Source: Microbacterium sp. Root166
GTDB taxonomy: Bacteria > Actinomycetota > Actinomycetes > Actinomycetales > Microbacteriaceae
Direction of reading: 5' to 3'
DNA length: 64,000 bases
Assembly: GCF_001427145.1 (NCBI RefSeq)
Contig: NZ_LMGL01000001.1
Span: 1,379,241 to 1,443,240 of the forward strand
A program made the position numbers and the translations under genes. This document shows, piece after piece, positions 47,358 to 56,158 of the stretch; the first letter of the stretch is position 1; the number at the start of each line of letters is the position of its first letter. Below the pieces are notes generated by a model, which did not search any database, was not told the origin of the DNA, and was given only the letters and a program-made list of their open reading frames with translations.

Positions 47358-49832
47358 ATGGGGCTGAGCGCGCAGCGACTGTACGACCGCGGCGTCGCGC
47401 ACGGGAACGCCGGGCGCAACGCCGCTGCGCGCCGCGACCTGCGCTCCGCGCTGACCCGCACCGACGACCCCGACCTGCGGGCGCGCGTCCTGGGCACGCT
47501 GGCGTACATCGAAGCGCGCACCGGCGACCCCGCGGCCGCCGAGATGCTGTGCCTCGAGGGCCTCGCCGACCCGCGCGTGGGGGCCGCGACCCGCGCCGTC
47601 CTCGACGGTCAGCTCGGCGTGCTCGCGCTCATGAGCGGACAGGCCCAGCAGGCGCGTGCTCTGCTCTCCCGCGCGCTCGAGAACGCCGAGGACGGTCCGA
47701 CGTCGGGCCGCATGCGGATCAACCGGAGCGTCGCGGCGATGCAGCTCGGCGACCTGAGCCAGGCGCGGTCCGATCTCACGCTCGCCGCGGCGACGTTCGA
47801 GCGCGCGGGAGACGAGGTCGAGCGCGCCAAGGCGCTGCACAACCTCGGCTACACGGAGCTGCTGGCGGGCGACCTCGTCCAGGCTCTCGGTCATATGGCC
47901 TCGGCCCGGCCGGCGCTCGAGTCGCAGTCCGCGGTCGCGGCGGCGCAGTGCGACGTCGACCGCGCTGACGTGCTGCGCGATGCCGGTCTGACCACCGAGG
48001 CCGAGCGGATCCTGGAACGGGTCGCCCGCACGTTCGGATCGCACGGGATGACCCAGGCCCGCGCCGAATCCGAGCTGAGCCTCGCACGCTCGCTGCTCTC
48101 GCACGACCCCCCTGCGGCCGCCCGTGTGGCGCGGCAGGCGGCGCGTCGATTCCGCGCGATCAGGAGCGCCACGTGGGCCCTGCGCGCGGACGCGGTGCGC
48201 ACGCGAGCCGAGCTCGTCACCGATGCCTATGGCCGTCGCGGCGAGCGGCGGGCGGCGACGCGCCCGACAACGGATGCGCAGGCCGCGGACGAGCTCGCGG
48301 CCGCCCTCTCACGGGCCGGGTTCGACGTGGAGGCGCTCACCGTCAGGCTGGCCGCGGCGCTGCGCCTCACCGAGAACGGATCCGCCGTCACCACGCCTCG
48401 GGTGCCGGCCACGGCGCCGACGGGCCCCCGACTGATGCTCCATCAGCTGCGCGCGCGCCGCGCGGAGCTGCGAGGGGCGGGCGCGGATGTGCGCCGGCAC
48501 TGCGCGCGCGGCCTGGACGAGCTCATCCTCAGGCAGGCTTCGTTCGGCAGCCTCGATCTGCAGACCTCGGCCGCCATGCACGCCGTGCCGCTGATGGTCA
48601 CCGGCCTCTCGTCGGCGGTCGCCACCCGTCGGCCCGACGTCGTGTTCGAGTGGTCCGAGCGCGCGCGTCATCTCAGCCAGTCCGTCGTGCCGCTGCGTCC
48701 GCCGCCGGACCCGCTGCTCGCCGCCGATCTCGCGGAACTGCGGCGCCTGCGCGGTGACGGGGCGGACGAGCACTGGCTCGCGGATCCGAGGGCTGCCGCC
48801 CTCCGAGATCGGATCCGCGATCGCCAGTGGAGCGGCGTCGGCGCACGCGGGGTGCAGGATCGCGCGGACCTCGCTGCCCTGCGCGCCGGCCTCGACGACC
48901 ACACGGCTCTGCTGGCGTACGTGTGGGCGGGCGACCGCCTCGCGTGCGTCGTGGCGACGTCCGACCGGGCAGAGGTCGTGGACCTCGCCCCGTGGGCGCA
49001 CGTGCGAGGTCTCATCGCCGGGCTGCGCGCGGACCTCGACGTCTCGGCATCCGTCACGAGCGGCCCTCTCGCCGACGTGGTCCGCCGTTCGCGCGACGAG
49101 AGGCTCGCCGCGCTGTCTGCCGCCCTGCTCGCGGAGCCGGCGGCCCGCTCCGGGGCGCGGCGGTTCGTGATCACCGCGCCCGGCGTGCTCAACGGCCTGC
49201 CGTGGGGGATGCTGCCCGCCATGAGCGGGCATCCGTTCACGCTGGCCGTCTCCGCTTCGCGGTGGCTGTCGCTGCGAGGCGGTGCTGCGGCGCAGCACGC
49301 CGTCGCGGGCTTCGTCGCAGGACCACGGGTCGTCCGCGCCGGCGAGGAGGTGCAGCGCGCCGCAGCCGCGTGGGGGACCGCCCGCACGCTGACGGACGCC
49401 CAGGCCACCGTCGGAGCGGTCACCGAACTCGCCGGAGCGGTCGATGTGCTGCACATCGCCGCGCACGGGCGCCACGCGGTCGACAACCCGCTGTTCTCCG
49501 GGCTCGAGCTCGTCGACGGGACTCTGTTCGGCTACGACATCGACCTCATGCCCACCGTGCCGCGAACGGTCGTGCTGTCGGCGTGCGAGGTCGGGCGGTC
49601 CTCGGTCCGGTGGGGCGAGGAGGCGATCGGCATGACCCGGGGCTGGCTGCACGCCGGCACCCGGTGCGTCGTCGCCGCACCCGTCGTCGTCGCCGACGAC
49701 GTCGCGTGCGAGCTGCTGACCGCGATGCACGAGGCGCTGGCGGCCGGCGAGACGCCGTCCGAGGCGCTCGCTCTCGCTGGTGCGCAGACCGGCATCGTGG
49801 CGCCCTTCCAGGTGCACGGGGCGGGGTTCTAG
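47358..49832 (+). CDS. TPR-CHAT caspase-like protease
   Basis: 824 residues without signal peptide. Residues 1-290 are helical repeats of the TPR type (RLYDRGVAHGNAGRNAAARR, ARVLGTLAYIEARTGD, LHNLGYTELLAGD). Residues about 505-824 form the CHAT (caspase HetF-associated with TPR) domain: LNGLPWGMLPAM, catalytic His703 in LHIAAHGRHA and Cys743 in VVLSACEVG. CHAT proteases such as Csx29 and separase-like enzymes are regulated by partner binding and cleave protein targets. The adjacent subtilisin with its low-complexity linker is a plausible substrate or partner. Identity of the signal sensed is unknown. Confidence 0.88.
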   Translation: MGLSAQRLYDRGVAHGNAGRNAAARRDLRSALTRTDDPDLRARVLGTLAYIEARTGDPAAAEMLCLEGLADPRVGAATRAVLDGQLGVLALMSGQAQQARALLSRALENAEDGPTSGRMRINRSVAAMQLGDLSQARSDLTLAAATFERAGDEVERAKALHNLGYTELLAGDLVQALGHMASARPALESQSAVAAAQCDVDRADVLRDAGLTTEAERILERVARTFGSHGMTQARAESELSLARSLLSHDPPAAARVARQAARRFRAIRSATWALRADAVRTRAELVTDAYGRRGERRAATRPTTDAQAADELAAALSRAGFDVEALTVRLAAALRLTENGSAVTTPRVPATAPTGPRLMLHQLRARRAELRGAGADVRRHCARGLDELILRQASFGSLDLQTSAAMHAVPLMVTGLSSAVATRRPDVVFEWSERARHLSQSVVPLRPPPDPLLAADLAELRRLRGDGADEHWLADPRAAALRDRIRDRQWSGVGARGVQDRADLAALRAGLDDHTALLAYVWAGDRLACVVATSDRAEVVDLAPWAHVRGLIAGLRADLDVSASVTSGPLADVVRRSRDERLAALSAALLAEPAARSGARRFVITAPGVLNGLPWGMLPAMSGHPFTLAVSASRWLSLRGGAAAQHAVAGFVAGPRVVRAGEEVQRAAAAWGTARTLTDAQATVGAVTELAGAVDVLHIAAHGRHAVDNPLFSGLELVDGTLFGYDIDLMPTVPRTVVLSACEVGRSSVRWGEEAIGMTRGWLHAGTRCVVAAPVVVADDVACELLTAMHEALAAGETPSEALALAGAQTGIVAPFQVHGAGF

Positions 49833-49983
49833 AAAGATTTCGATCCGGATGTATCAGGAGGGTGGGGACACGCTCTTGATCATCGGGACTGCTCGCGCGA
49901 CGCCGATCTGGGGAACGGCGTCCGCTCGAGGAGAAGACAGGGCTTGGGGAAGTCTGGGGACATGGTCTTCTGAGCAGGAACAC

Positions 49984-50023
49984 GGGGGATGTCGCAGGGG
50001 GGCCAAAAACCGCGACATCCCCC
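49984..50023. terminator. Terminator between CHAT and the convergent LysR-like gene
   Basis: A perfect 12-bp stem, 49984-49995 with 50012-50023, followed by TCCTT on the plus strand. The 150 bp before it hold no supported gene. Confidence 0.8.
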
Positions 50024-50032
50024 TCCTTCGTC

Positions 50033-50797
50033 TCAGGCGCGCGAGGAGTTCTCGGTGCGTCCGCGGACGATGCCGATGAAGGTCTCGACGGACGCGGTCG
50101 TGCGCTCGGCGACCCACGCCAGGGCCACCCGTGAGGTCGGGCCGTCGCGCAGGGGCCGGTACTCGACGTCCTTGCGCCGGTGCAGGCGCGCGAGCGACAT
50201 CGGGACCACGACGATCCCCACGCCGGCTGCCACCGTCGCGATCGCTTCGCCGGTGTCTGCGGGGGGCGCGAACGCCGGGGCGACAGTGCCGGGAATCCGG
50301 ATGCCGAGCACGTCGTCGGCGGGAATGATGAGGATCTCGCCCGCGAGGTCGGCCGACGAGAGCTCGTCGGCGGCCGTCAGGTGCGAGTCGGCGGCCGTCA
50401 CGACCACGGGCACCTCGTCGTAGAGCGCGATGACATGGAACGCATCGCCGTGCAGCGGCAGGCGCACCAGCGCGGCATCCACCTCGCCGTCGACGAGGGC
50501 GCGACGCTGGTCGGCGGCCGCGACCGGGATCAGCTCGAACTCCACGCCCGGCATGCGGTCGTGCCACGCGTCGATCCACTTGCCCGGTGTCGCTCCCGGC
50601 ACGGCGCCCAGGCGGAAGGGTCCGGAAGGCGGGGCGGGCTCCAGGGCGGGCGCCGGCGGAACCGGCTTCTGTTTCGGCCTCGGCTTCGCGGTGGATGACT
50701 TCGGCGCCGGACGGGCGCCGGCCTTCGCGGGGCGGCGTGCCGAGGCATCCCGGCCGCTCCTTCCCGGTCGTCCGCGCGACCCTCCGCCCTTGCCCAT
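50033..50797 (-). CDS. LysR substrate-binding domain protein lacking an HTH
   Basis: 254 residues. The first 60 are low-complexity and basic/Pro-rich (RPAKAGARPAPKSSTAKPRP). From residue 61 a LysR-type effector domain follows: FRLGAVPGATPGKWIDAWHD, VDAALVRLPLHGDAFHVIAL and GIVVVPMSLARLHRR. There is no N-terminal winged-helix, so it cannot bind DNA in the usual way. It may bind a ligand alone or interact with DNA through its basic tail. TACGCT (50805-50810, minus) is 7 nt before the ATG. A C-terminal fragment or frameshift of a full LysR is unlikely because the start region is clean. Confidence 0.75.
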   Translation of the reverse strand: MGKGGGSRGRPGRSGRDASARRPAKAGARPAPKSSTAKPRPKQKPVPPAPALEPAPPSGPFRLGAVPGATPGKWIDAWHDRMPGVEFELIPVAAADQRRALVDGEVDAALVRLPLHGDAFHVIALYDEVPVVVTAADSHLTAADELSSADLAGEILIIPADDVLGIRIPGTVAPAFAPPADTGEAIATVAAGVGIVVVPMSLARLHRRKDVEYRPLRDGPTSRVALAWVAERTTASVETFIGIVRGRTENSSRA

Positions 50798-50820
50798 GCC
50801 GTTCAGCGTAGCCGGGGCGC

Positions 50821-50826
50821 TAGGGT
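50821..50826 (+). promoter_or_regulatory. -10 box of DUF1304 gene
   Basis: TAGGGT, 6 nt, ATG at 50833: leaderless layout. Confidence 0.5.
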
Positions 50827-50832
50827 TCGCTC

Positions 50833-51231
50833 ATGGTGGCGATCCTGGCAACGGTCTTCGCGGCGCTGGCCGCACTCCTGCACGTCTACATCTTCGTGAT
50901 GGAGAGCGTCCAATGGACGCAGCCGAAAGTCTGGCGCCGCTTCGGGGTCGCCGACCAGGCCGCGGCCGAGACCACCAAGCCGATGGCCTACAACCAGGGC
51001 TTCTACAACCTGTTCCTGGCGATCGGCGTCGCGATCGGCCTCGTCCTCTTCCACAGCGGCGCCGACGATTCCGCGCTGCGGGCGGCCGGCCTCGCGCTCG
51101 TCCTGTTCGGCCTGGGGTGCATGGTCGCGGCATCCCTCGTGCTGCTGACGACCGGCGGCAAGTACTGGCGCGCGGCGATGACCCAGGGCACGCTGCCCCT
51201 CATCGGGTTCGTGCTGTTCCTCTTCGCCTGA
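50833..51231 (+). CDS. DUF1304 membrane protein
   Basis: 132 residues with four predicted helices. YIFVMESVQWTQPKVWRRFG and YNQGFYNLFLAIG match the conserved signature of the DUF1304 family of small bacterial membrane proteins. Function unknown. The stop abuts the convergent nuclease stop (51231/51232). Confidence 0.88.
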   Translation: MVAILATVFAALAALLHVYIFVMESVQWTQPKVWRRFGVADQAAAETTKPMAYNQGFYNLFLAIGVAIGLVLFHSGADDSALRAAGLALVLFGLGCMVAASLVLLTTGGKYWRAAMTQGTLPLIGFVLFLFA

Positions 51232-51834
51232 TCAGCGGCACGCGCCCCAGCGGCCCAGCCCACCCGCGGACGCGGCGTCCCGGTCCGCCGTGAAGAGGTC
51301 GGCGTAGGCGACATTCGGAGCGATGGTCATCACCTCGGCGTCGCCGGCCGCCATGAGCTCGTGGTTGACGAAACGGCCATCGTCGGTCCACAGGTACAGG
51401 AGCGCGCGGTCGTAGCGGTCGCGCCACTCGGCGTCGGCCACGGCCCAGACCGTCGCGCCCTCGGGCAGCAGCGCGCGCAAGTGCTCGCGCGCCTCGTTCG
51501 CCCAGCATTCCAGTTCGGGAGCGCCCTCCGGGGTGTCGATCCCGATCAGGCGGATGCGCACCTCATCGGTCGTGGTCACGACGGCATTGGGAGAGACCGG
51601 GCGCGCGACGATGGTGTCGCCGTCGACGACGTGGTCGACCGTCAGCGCGAAGGCATCGGCCGGGCGGGCCGGGACGACCGGCGGCTGGGGTGCGGCAGGG
51701 TCAGCGACGACCGCCCCGGGTTCGGGGGCGCCGAGAGCGTCCTGCGTGCGCTCATCCGCCGTCGCGAACCAGATCCCGACGCCGAGCACCGCGGCGAGGC
51801 CGATCCAGAGGATCGCGAGGGCGAGGCGGTGCAC
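51232..51834 (-). CDS. Thermonuclease-like (SNase) protein, membrane-anchored or secreted
   Basis: 200 residues. N-terminal hydrophobic helix at 4-23, a Pro-rich linker, then an SNase-like fold: VDGDTIVARP, VRIRLIGIDTPEGAPELECW (metal-binding Asp and arginine), AEWRDRYDRALLYLWTDDG and VNHELMAAGDAEV. It should cut DNA or RNA outside the cell with Ca2+. The start is a GTG 6 nt after TAGCGT (51841-51846, minus strand), a leaderless layout. Confidence 0.88.
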   Translation of the reverse strand: MHRLALAILWIGLAAVLGVGIWFATADERTQDALGAPEPGAVVADPAAPQPPVVPARPADAFALTVDHVVDGDTIVARPVSPNAVVTTTDEVRIRLIGIDTPEGAPELECWANEAREHLRALLPEGATVWAVADAEWRDRYDRALLYLWTDDGRFVNHELMAAGDAEVMTIAPNVAYADLFTADRDAASAGGLGRWGACR

Positions 51835-51892
51835 CGTCGAACGCTAACAGGCGCCGGCGACGCAGCTCGCGGCATCCGCTCGGGAAGAGGTG

Positions 51893-52318
51893 TCAGGCCG
51901 CCAGGCGGAGGCCCCGCGGGTCGGTCGCGACGCGCTCGCCGTCGCCGATCGTCTCGTCGTCGCCGATGAGCGAGCCCACGGCCACCCGCGCCTCGCTGCC
52001 GACGTGCGTGCGGACGCCGATCTTGGCGCGCGCGCCGATGGCCGCGCGGGGACCGATGTGGGCGTGGGGTGCGATGTCCGCGTCAGGACCGATGACGGCA
52101 TCCGATTCCACCCAGACCCCCCGGCCGATGTGGGCGCCCGCGGCGATCTGCACGCCCGGCTCCACATACGCGCCCGCCTCGACGAGCGCACTCGGGTGGA
52201 CCTTCGCGCCATGCGCGATCAGGCCCCGGCCGTTGACGTGCTTGCGATAGCGCAGCGTCTCGCCCCGGTCGTTCTCGATGTCGACGTAGTTCTTGCCCAC
52301 GATCCCCTCCGGCAGCAC
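51893..52318 (-). CDS. Left-handed beta-helix (hexapeptide-repeat) protein
   Basis: 141 residues from a GTG. Residues 40-130 are hexapeptide repeats of the [LIV]GxxxX type (IAAGAHIGRGVWVESDAVIG, IAPHAHIGPRAAIGARAKIG), giving about 12-14 turns of a left-handed beta-helix as in acyltransferases and gamma-carbonic anhydrase-like proteins. There is no visible cofactor-binding extension or catalytic His in a conserved context, so transferase activity is not certain. The N-terminus (IVGKNYVDIENDRGETLRYR) is not repeat-like. The 217 bp to the next gene hold both promoters but no clear motifs. Confidence 0.75.
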   Translation of the reverse strand: MLPEGIVGKNYVDIENDRGETLRYRKHVNGRGLIAHGAKVHPSALVEAGAYVEPGVQIAAGAHIGRGVWVESDAVIGPDADIAPHAHIGPRAAIGARAKIGVRTHVGSEARVAVGSLIGDDETIGDGERVATDPRGLRLAA

Positions 52319-52535
52319 CGTTTCGTGCTGAGTACAGGAATAACCTGTCCCTCTATAAATTCATTCCCGCGCATCGGATGTTCTGGATGCACCTTCTATT
52401 CGTCGCCCCGGCCCCGATGGATTGCACCCCCTTGACTTCGCGGGATCCTTCCGCTGCGCAGTCCCCGGACAGATCGACCGGGCGTGCCCTAGGCTGGGCG
52501 AGACCCGAATCGACGAAGCAGCAGAGGCGGCTACG

Positions 52536-54200
52536 GTGCCCGACCGTCGCACGGATCGGACCACCCGTACGGATCGTCCGATCGACAGCGCAGCATACGA
52601 GACGCTGCCGACCGTGCGCGAGGTGCTCGCCCTCGACGCGGTCGCGCAGAGCGTTCCCGAGGTGCTGGTCGGAGACGACGCCCTCGACGCGCATGTGCGG
52701 TGGCTGCACGTCTCCGACAGCGCCGGTGTCGCCCGCCTCCTCGACGGCGGCGAGCTGCTGCTCTCGACGGGTTCGTCGTGGCCCTCCGAGCCGGCTCAGC
52801 TGCGGAAGTTCGTGGGCGAGCTCGCCGACGCCGGACTGTCGGGTCTGATCCTCGAGCTCGGAACGCATTGGCGGCACGTGCCGGACGGACTTCTCCACGC
52901 CGCGCGCGATCGGGGACTCGCCCTCATCGTGCTGCACCGCGAGGTCAAGTTCGTCACCCTCACCGAGGCCGTGCACGGGCGGATCATCGCCGGTCAGACC
53001 GACGCGCTCCGGGCGCGCGACGAGGTGCGCGAGCGCTTCACGGCGCTCGTCCTGCGGGGTTCGCCGGCCGACTTCATCGTGCATCAGCTCGCGCAGACGC
53101 TCGGCGCCCCCGTCATCCTCGAGAACCGGGGGCACGAGGTCGTCGCGGCCGAGGTCCCCCTCGCGCTCGAGGAGGAGCTGTTCACCGAGTGGGAGCTCCG
53201 CTCGCGCTCCGCCCATCGCCGCGCCGAGCAGCGGCGCGAGTCGGACGCCGCCCCTCGGCCCGAGGACTGGCTCATCGTGCCCGTGGAGGCCCGCGGGATC
53301 CGCTGGGGTCACGTGATCGCGCTGCCGGGACCCGACCACCCGGCGGGCCGCACCGCAGTGCTCGAACAGGGCGCGATCGCCCTCGCGGTCGGGCGCCTCG
53401 CCGACGGCGACGCCGACGAGTGGGGCCGCATCGGCCGCCGCCGCCTCATCGAGGGTCTGCTCGCGGGACGGTTCGCCGGCATCGGCGGCGCCGGCGCCCG
53501 GCTCGAGGCGGCAGGGCTCCCCATCCGCGGCGCCCGGCTGTACGGCATCGTCGTGTCGGGAGCGGTCGTCTCCGCAGAGCGGGCGGATGCCGCGGCCCGC
53601 GCCCTGCGCGGGCGCACGCTCGCCGGCGCGGCACCGGAAGGGGTTCCCGCGCCCGCGACGGCCATGCTGCTCTCGCTGCCCGCCGACACGGCGTTCGACG
53701 ACGCCATGGCCCTCCTCTTCGCCGAGTCGCTCGTGGAGCGGCCCGGCGAGTCCGACCGCCTCACGGTCTCGGTCGGCCGGGCGGCGGATGGACTCGACGC
53801 CGCCCTGGCGTCACTGCACGACGCCGTCGACCTCTCGCGCGGCCGTCGCCGGCGCGCGGGCAAGGGGCCCGCGCTCCGCCGGGCGGAGAACCGCCCGCTC
53901 GTGCAGCTGGTGACGGCGCTGCGCGACGATCACCGGGTCCTCGAGCACGGCGAGCGCATGCTGGCGCCGCTGATCCTGCACGACCTCACCCGCAGCGGCG
54001 ACCTGCTCGACGTCCTGGAGGCGATGCTCGCGCATCCGGGAAACCGGACGGCCGCGGCATCCGCTTCACACCTGTCCCGCTCGGTGTTCTACCAGCGCAT
54101 CGGGCTCATCGAGCAGCTGCTCGGCGTCGACCTCGACGACGGCGAGACGCAGACCGCGCTGCACCTCGCGCTGCTGGTGCGGCGCAGCGCCGGGCGCTGA
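52536..54200 (+). CDS. PucR-family transcriptional regulator
   Basis: 554 residues from the GTG at 52536 (AGAGGCGGCTAC upstream). The PucR N-terminal domain is LPTVREVLALDAVAQSVPEV with LLDGGELLLSTG and ELADAGLSGLILELG. The middle part is GAF/GGDEF-like and the C-terminal HTH_30 is LLDVLEAMLAHPGNRTAAAS, HLSRSVFYQRIGLIEQLL. The PucR class controls purine or amine catabolism. It is convergent with the cupin/FAD oxidase/amidohydrolase/transport operon and a likely regulator of it, inferred from position only. A longer frame from 52422 is not preferred. Confidence 0.85.
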   Translation: MPDRRTDRTTRTDRPIDSAAYETLPTVREVLALDAVAQSVPEVLVGDDALDAHVRWLHVSDSAGVARLLDGGELLLSTGSSWPSEPAQLRKFVGELADAGLSGLILELGTHWRHVPDGLLHAARDRGLALIVLHREVKFVTLTEAVHGRIIAGQTDALRARDEVRERFTALVLRGSPADFIVHQLAQTLGAPVILENRGHEVVAAEVPLALEEELFTEWELRSRSAHRRAEQRRESDAAPRPEDWLIVPVEARGIRWGHVIALPGPDHPAGRTAVLEQGAIALAVGRLADGDADEWGRIGRRRLIEGLLAGRFAGIGGAGARLEAAGLPIRGARLYGIVVSGAVVSAERADAAARALRGRTLAGAAPEGVPAPATAMLLSLPADTAFDDAMALLFAESLVERPGESDRLTVSVGRAADGLDAALASLHDAVDLSRGRRRRAGKGPALRRAENRPLVQLVTALRDDHRVLEHGERMLAPLILHDLTRSGDLLDVLEAMLAHPGNRTAAASASHLSRSVFYQRIGLIEQLLGVDLDDGETQTALHLALLVRRSAGR

Positions 54201-54323
54201 CCCACGCGCGCGGCGCTCATCTGTGTGAATTCGACCTCGACGGCACGCCGGAAGCGCGGTTTCGCACAGACGGATGGCGACGTGACGGATGCCGCAAAGG
54301 GAGCGTGCGCGACGCGCGAGGGC

Positions 54324-54674
54324 TCAGCCGGTGACGTAGACCTTGCGGAGGGTCTCGCGGACCGTCCACACCGTGCGCATCCCCGCCTCGAGCCGCACGA
54401 TCGACCCCGGGCGCAGCTCGATCGGGGTCAGCGCCGGGTCGTCGAACTCGAGGGTCGCGTCGCCCGCGAGGACGACGAAGACCTCGTCGGCCTCCACGTC
54501 GGTGGAGACCCCCGTCGTGTGCTCCCACACCCCGATGGTGCGGCCGGCCGCCTCGTCCAGCTCGACGTAGCGCGTCGCGGGAGCGCCGGAGCGGACCTGA
54601 TCCGCCGGCACCGCCTCGAACGCGACAGACAGGGCCGCGGCATCCGTCACGGCACCCGGCGCCAGCCGCGTCAT
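54324..54674 (-). CDS. Cupin-domain protein (EutQ-like)
   Basis: 116 residues with the small cupin barrel: TIGVWEHTTGV, DEVFVVLAGDATLEFDD and ELRPGSIVRLEAGMRTVWTV. Proteins of this kind accompany FAD-dependent amine oxidases in polyamine catabolism. The ATG overlaps the stop of the oxidase gene (ATGA, 54671-54674), so it is the last gene of that operon. No metal-ligand pattern is complete enough to name a reaction. Confidence 0.8.
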   Translation of the reverse strand: MTRLAPGAVTDAAALSVAFEAVPADQVRSGAPATRYVELDEAAGRTIGVWEHTTGVSTDVEADEVFVVLAGDATLEFDDPALTPIELRPGSIVRLEAGMRTVWTVRETLRKVYVTG

Positions 54675-56107
54675 GAGTCGAACCCGAGCCCGAGGGCGTC
54701 CAGAGTCTTCAGCAGCACGTTGCGGCGTCCGCCCTCGTGATCGGCCCTGTCGAGCGACCAGCGCGTCGCGTTGATCCCGATGGCGGCGGCCGGCTCGGGC
54801 GGGAACGGCAGCGGGCGGCTGCGCACCATCTCGAGTTCAGTGCGTTCAGTGCGCTCGCCGGAGAGCAAGTCGAGCATGGTGTCGGCGGCGAACCGCGTCG
54901 CGGCGACCCCGAGGCCGGTGAAGCCGGCGGCGTAGGCCACCCGTCCCTTGCGCGCCGTGCCGAAGTACGCGCAGAAGCGCGTGGACGTGTCGATGGCGCC
55001 GGCCCACTTGTGGCTGAATCGCACGCCCTCCAGCGCGGGGAAGGTCGTGAGGAGGTGGCTCGCGAGCCGCTCGAACGTCTCGTCGCGCCGCTCGTACTGC
55101 GCGCGCACGCGCCGGCCGTAGTGGTAGACCGCGTCGTAGCCGCCGAAGAGGATGCGGTTGTCGCTGCTCAGCCGGTAGTAGTGGAACTGGTTCGCGAGGT
55201 CACTGATGCCCTGCCGGTCGCGCCAGCCGATCGCGGCGAGCTGCTCATCGGTGAGCGGCTCGGTCATGAGCACGTAGTCGTAGACCGGCACGGTCATGAG
55301 CCGGTTGCGCTTGAGCAGCGACGGGAAGACGTTGGTCGCGAGCACGACCTGCCGGGTCGCGACGCGGCCGTGGGTCGTGACGACCTGCACGCCGGTGCCG
55401 TCGTCGTCGATGGCGTGCACGGGCGAGTTCTCGAAGATCTGCACGCCCGCCTCCTCGACCGCGCGGGCGAGGCCCGCGGCGAGCTTGCCGGGGTGCACCA
55501 GGGCGGTGGAGCGCTGCTCCCACACCGCGCCCAGATACGTCGGGGAGGAGACGGATGCCCGCACCTCGGCCTCGCTCAGGCGCCGGACGTGCTCGTCGCC
55601 GCGGGCCGCGGCATCCTGAGCCCATTCGTCGAGCCACGCGACCTGGTGCGGCTCGGTCGCGACCCCGAGTGCGCCGACGCGCTCCCACTCGGCGTCGATG
55701 CCGTGGCGGGCGATGTCCTCGCCCATGCCGTCGAGGTTCTCGAGCCCGAGCGCATCGAGCAGGTCGATCTCGTCGGGCCAGCGGCTGAGGCCGTTGTCGC
55801 GGCCGTGGGTGAGGCTCGCGTCGCAGAAGCCGCCGTTGCGGCCCGAGGCGGCCCAGCCGGCCGTGCGCGCCTCGAGCACGATCACGCGCAGGCCGGGGTC
55901 GCGGTGCTTGGCGCGCAGCGCGGTCCACAGCCCCGCGTAGCCGGCGCCGACGATCACGAGGTCCGCGCGGCTCTGGCCGGTCAAGCGGTCGCGAGCCTCC
56001 CGGGCCGGCAGATCGTCGAGCCAGAACACGCTCTGGCGCGCGCCTTCCAGGCTGTGCGCGATGGCAGCGGCTGACGGCGGGTGCCGTTCGAAGACGGTCG
56101 TGCCCAC
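54671..56107 (-). CDS. FAD-dependent amine oxidase (gamma-glutamylputrescine oxidase-like)
   Basis: 478 residues. ADLVIVGAGYAGLWTALRAK holds the dinucleotide-binding GxGxxG (about residues 49-54), followed by VIVLEARTAGWAASGRNGGF (DAO/GlyOx-type, the FAD-contacting ASGRNGG loop). Domain DAO continues to FTGLGVAATRFAADTMLDLL. The best match is PuuB-like oxidases that deaminate gamma-glutamylated putrescine, and it sits in an operon with a polyamine-type transporter. The GTG at 56107 is chosen because AGGTGA lies 9 nt upstream; the GTG at 56116 would be too close to it. Confidence 0.85.
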   Translation of the reverse strand: MGTTVFERHPPSAAAIAHSLEGARQSVFWLDDLPAREARDRLTGQSRADLVIVGAGYAGLWTALRAKHRDPGLRVIVLEARTAGWAASGRNGGFCDASLTHGRDNGLSRWPDEIDLLDALGLENLDGMGEDIARHGIDAEWERVGALGVATEPHQVAWLDEWAQDAAARGDEHVRRLSEAEVRASVSSPTYLGAVWEQRSTALVHPGKLAAGLARAVEEAGVQIFENSPVHAIDDDGTGVQVVTTHGRVATRQVVLATNVFPSLLKRNRLMTVPVYDYVLMTEPLTDEQLAAIGWRDRQGISDLANQFHYYRLSSDNRILFGGYDAVYHYGRRVRAQYERRDETFERLASHLLTTFPALEGVRFSHKWAGAIDTSTRFCAYFGTARKGRVAYAAGFTGLGVAATRFAADTMLDLLSGERTERTELEMVRSRPLPFPPEPAAAIGINATRWSLDRADHEGGRRNVLLKTLDALGLGFDS

Positions 56108-56158
56108 GGTTATCACTCACCTGTTCGATGGATTGGTTGGAGCGGGGGGATGCCGCGG

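Noticed and set aside
49849..50079. Reading frame MYQEGGDTLLIIG after the CHAT gene
   Set aside because: It runs through the perfect 12-bp terminator and into the antisense of the LysR-like gene; no ribosome site.
50033..50797. Pseudogene of a LysR regulator
   Set aside because: The frame is intact with a well-placed leaderless start and low-complexity N-terminus, so it is treated as a real variant rather than a decayed gene.
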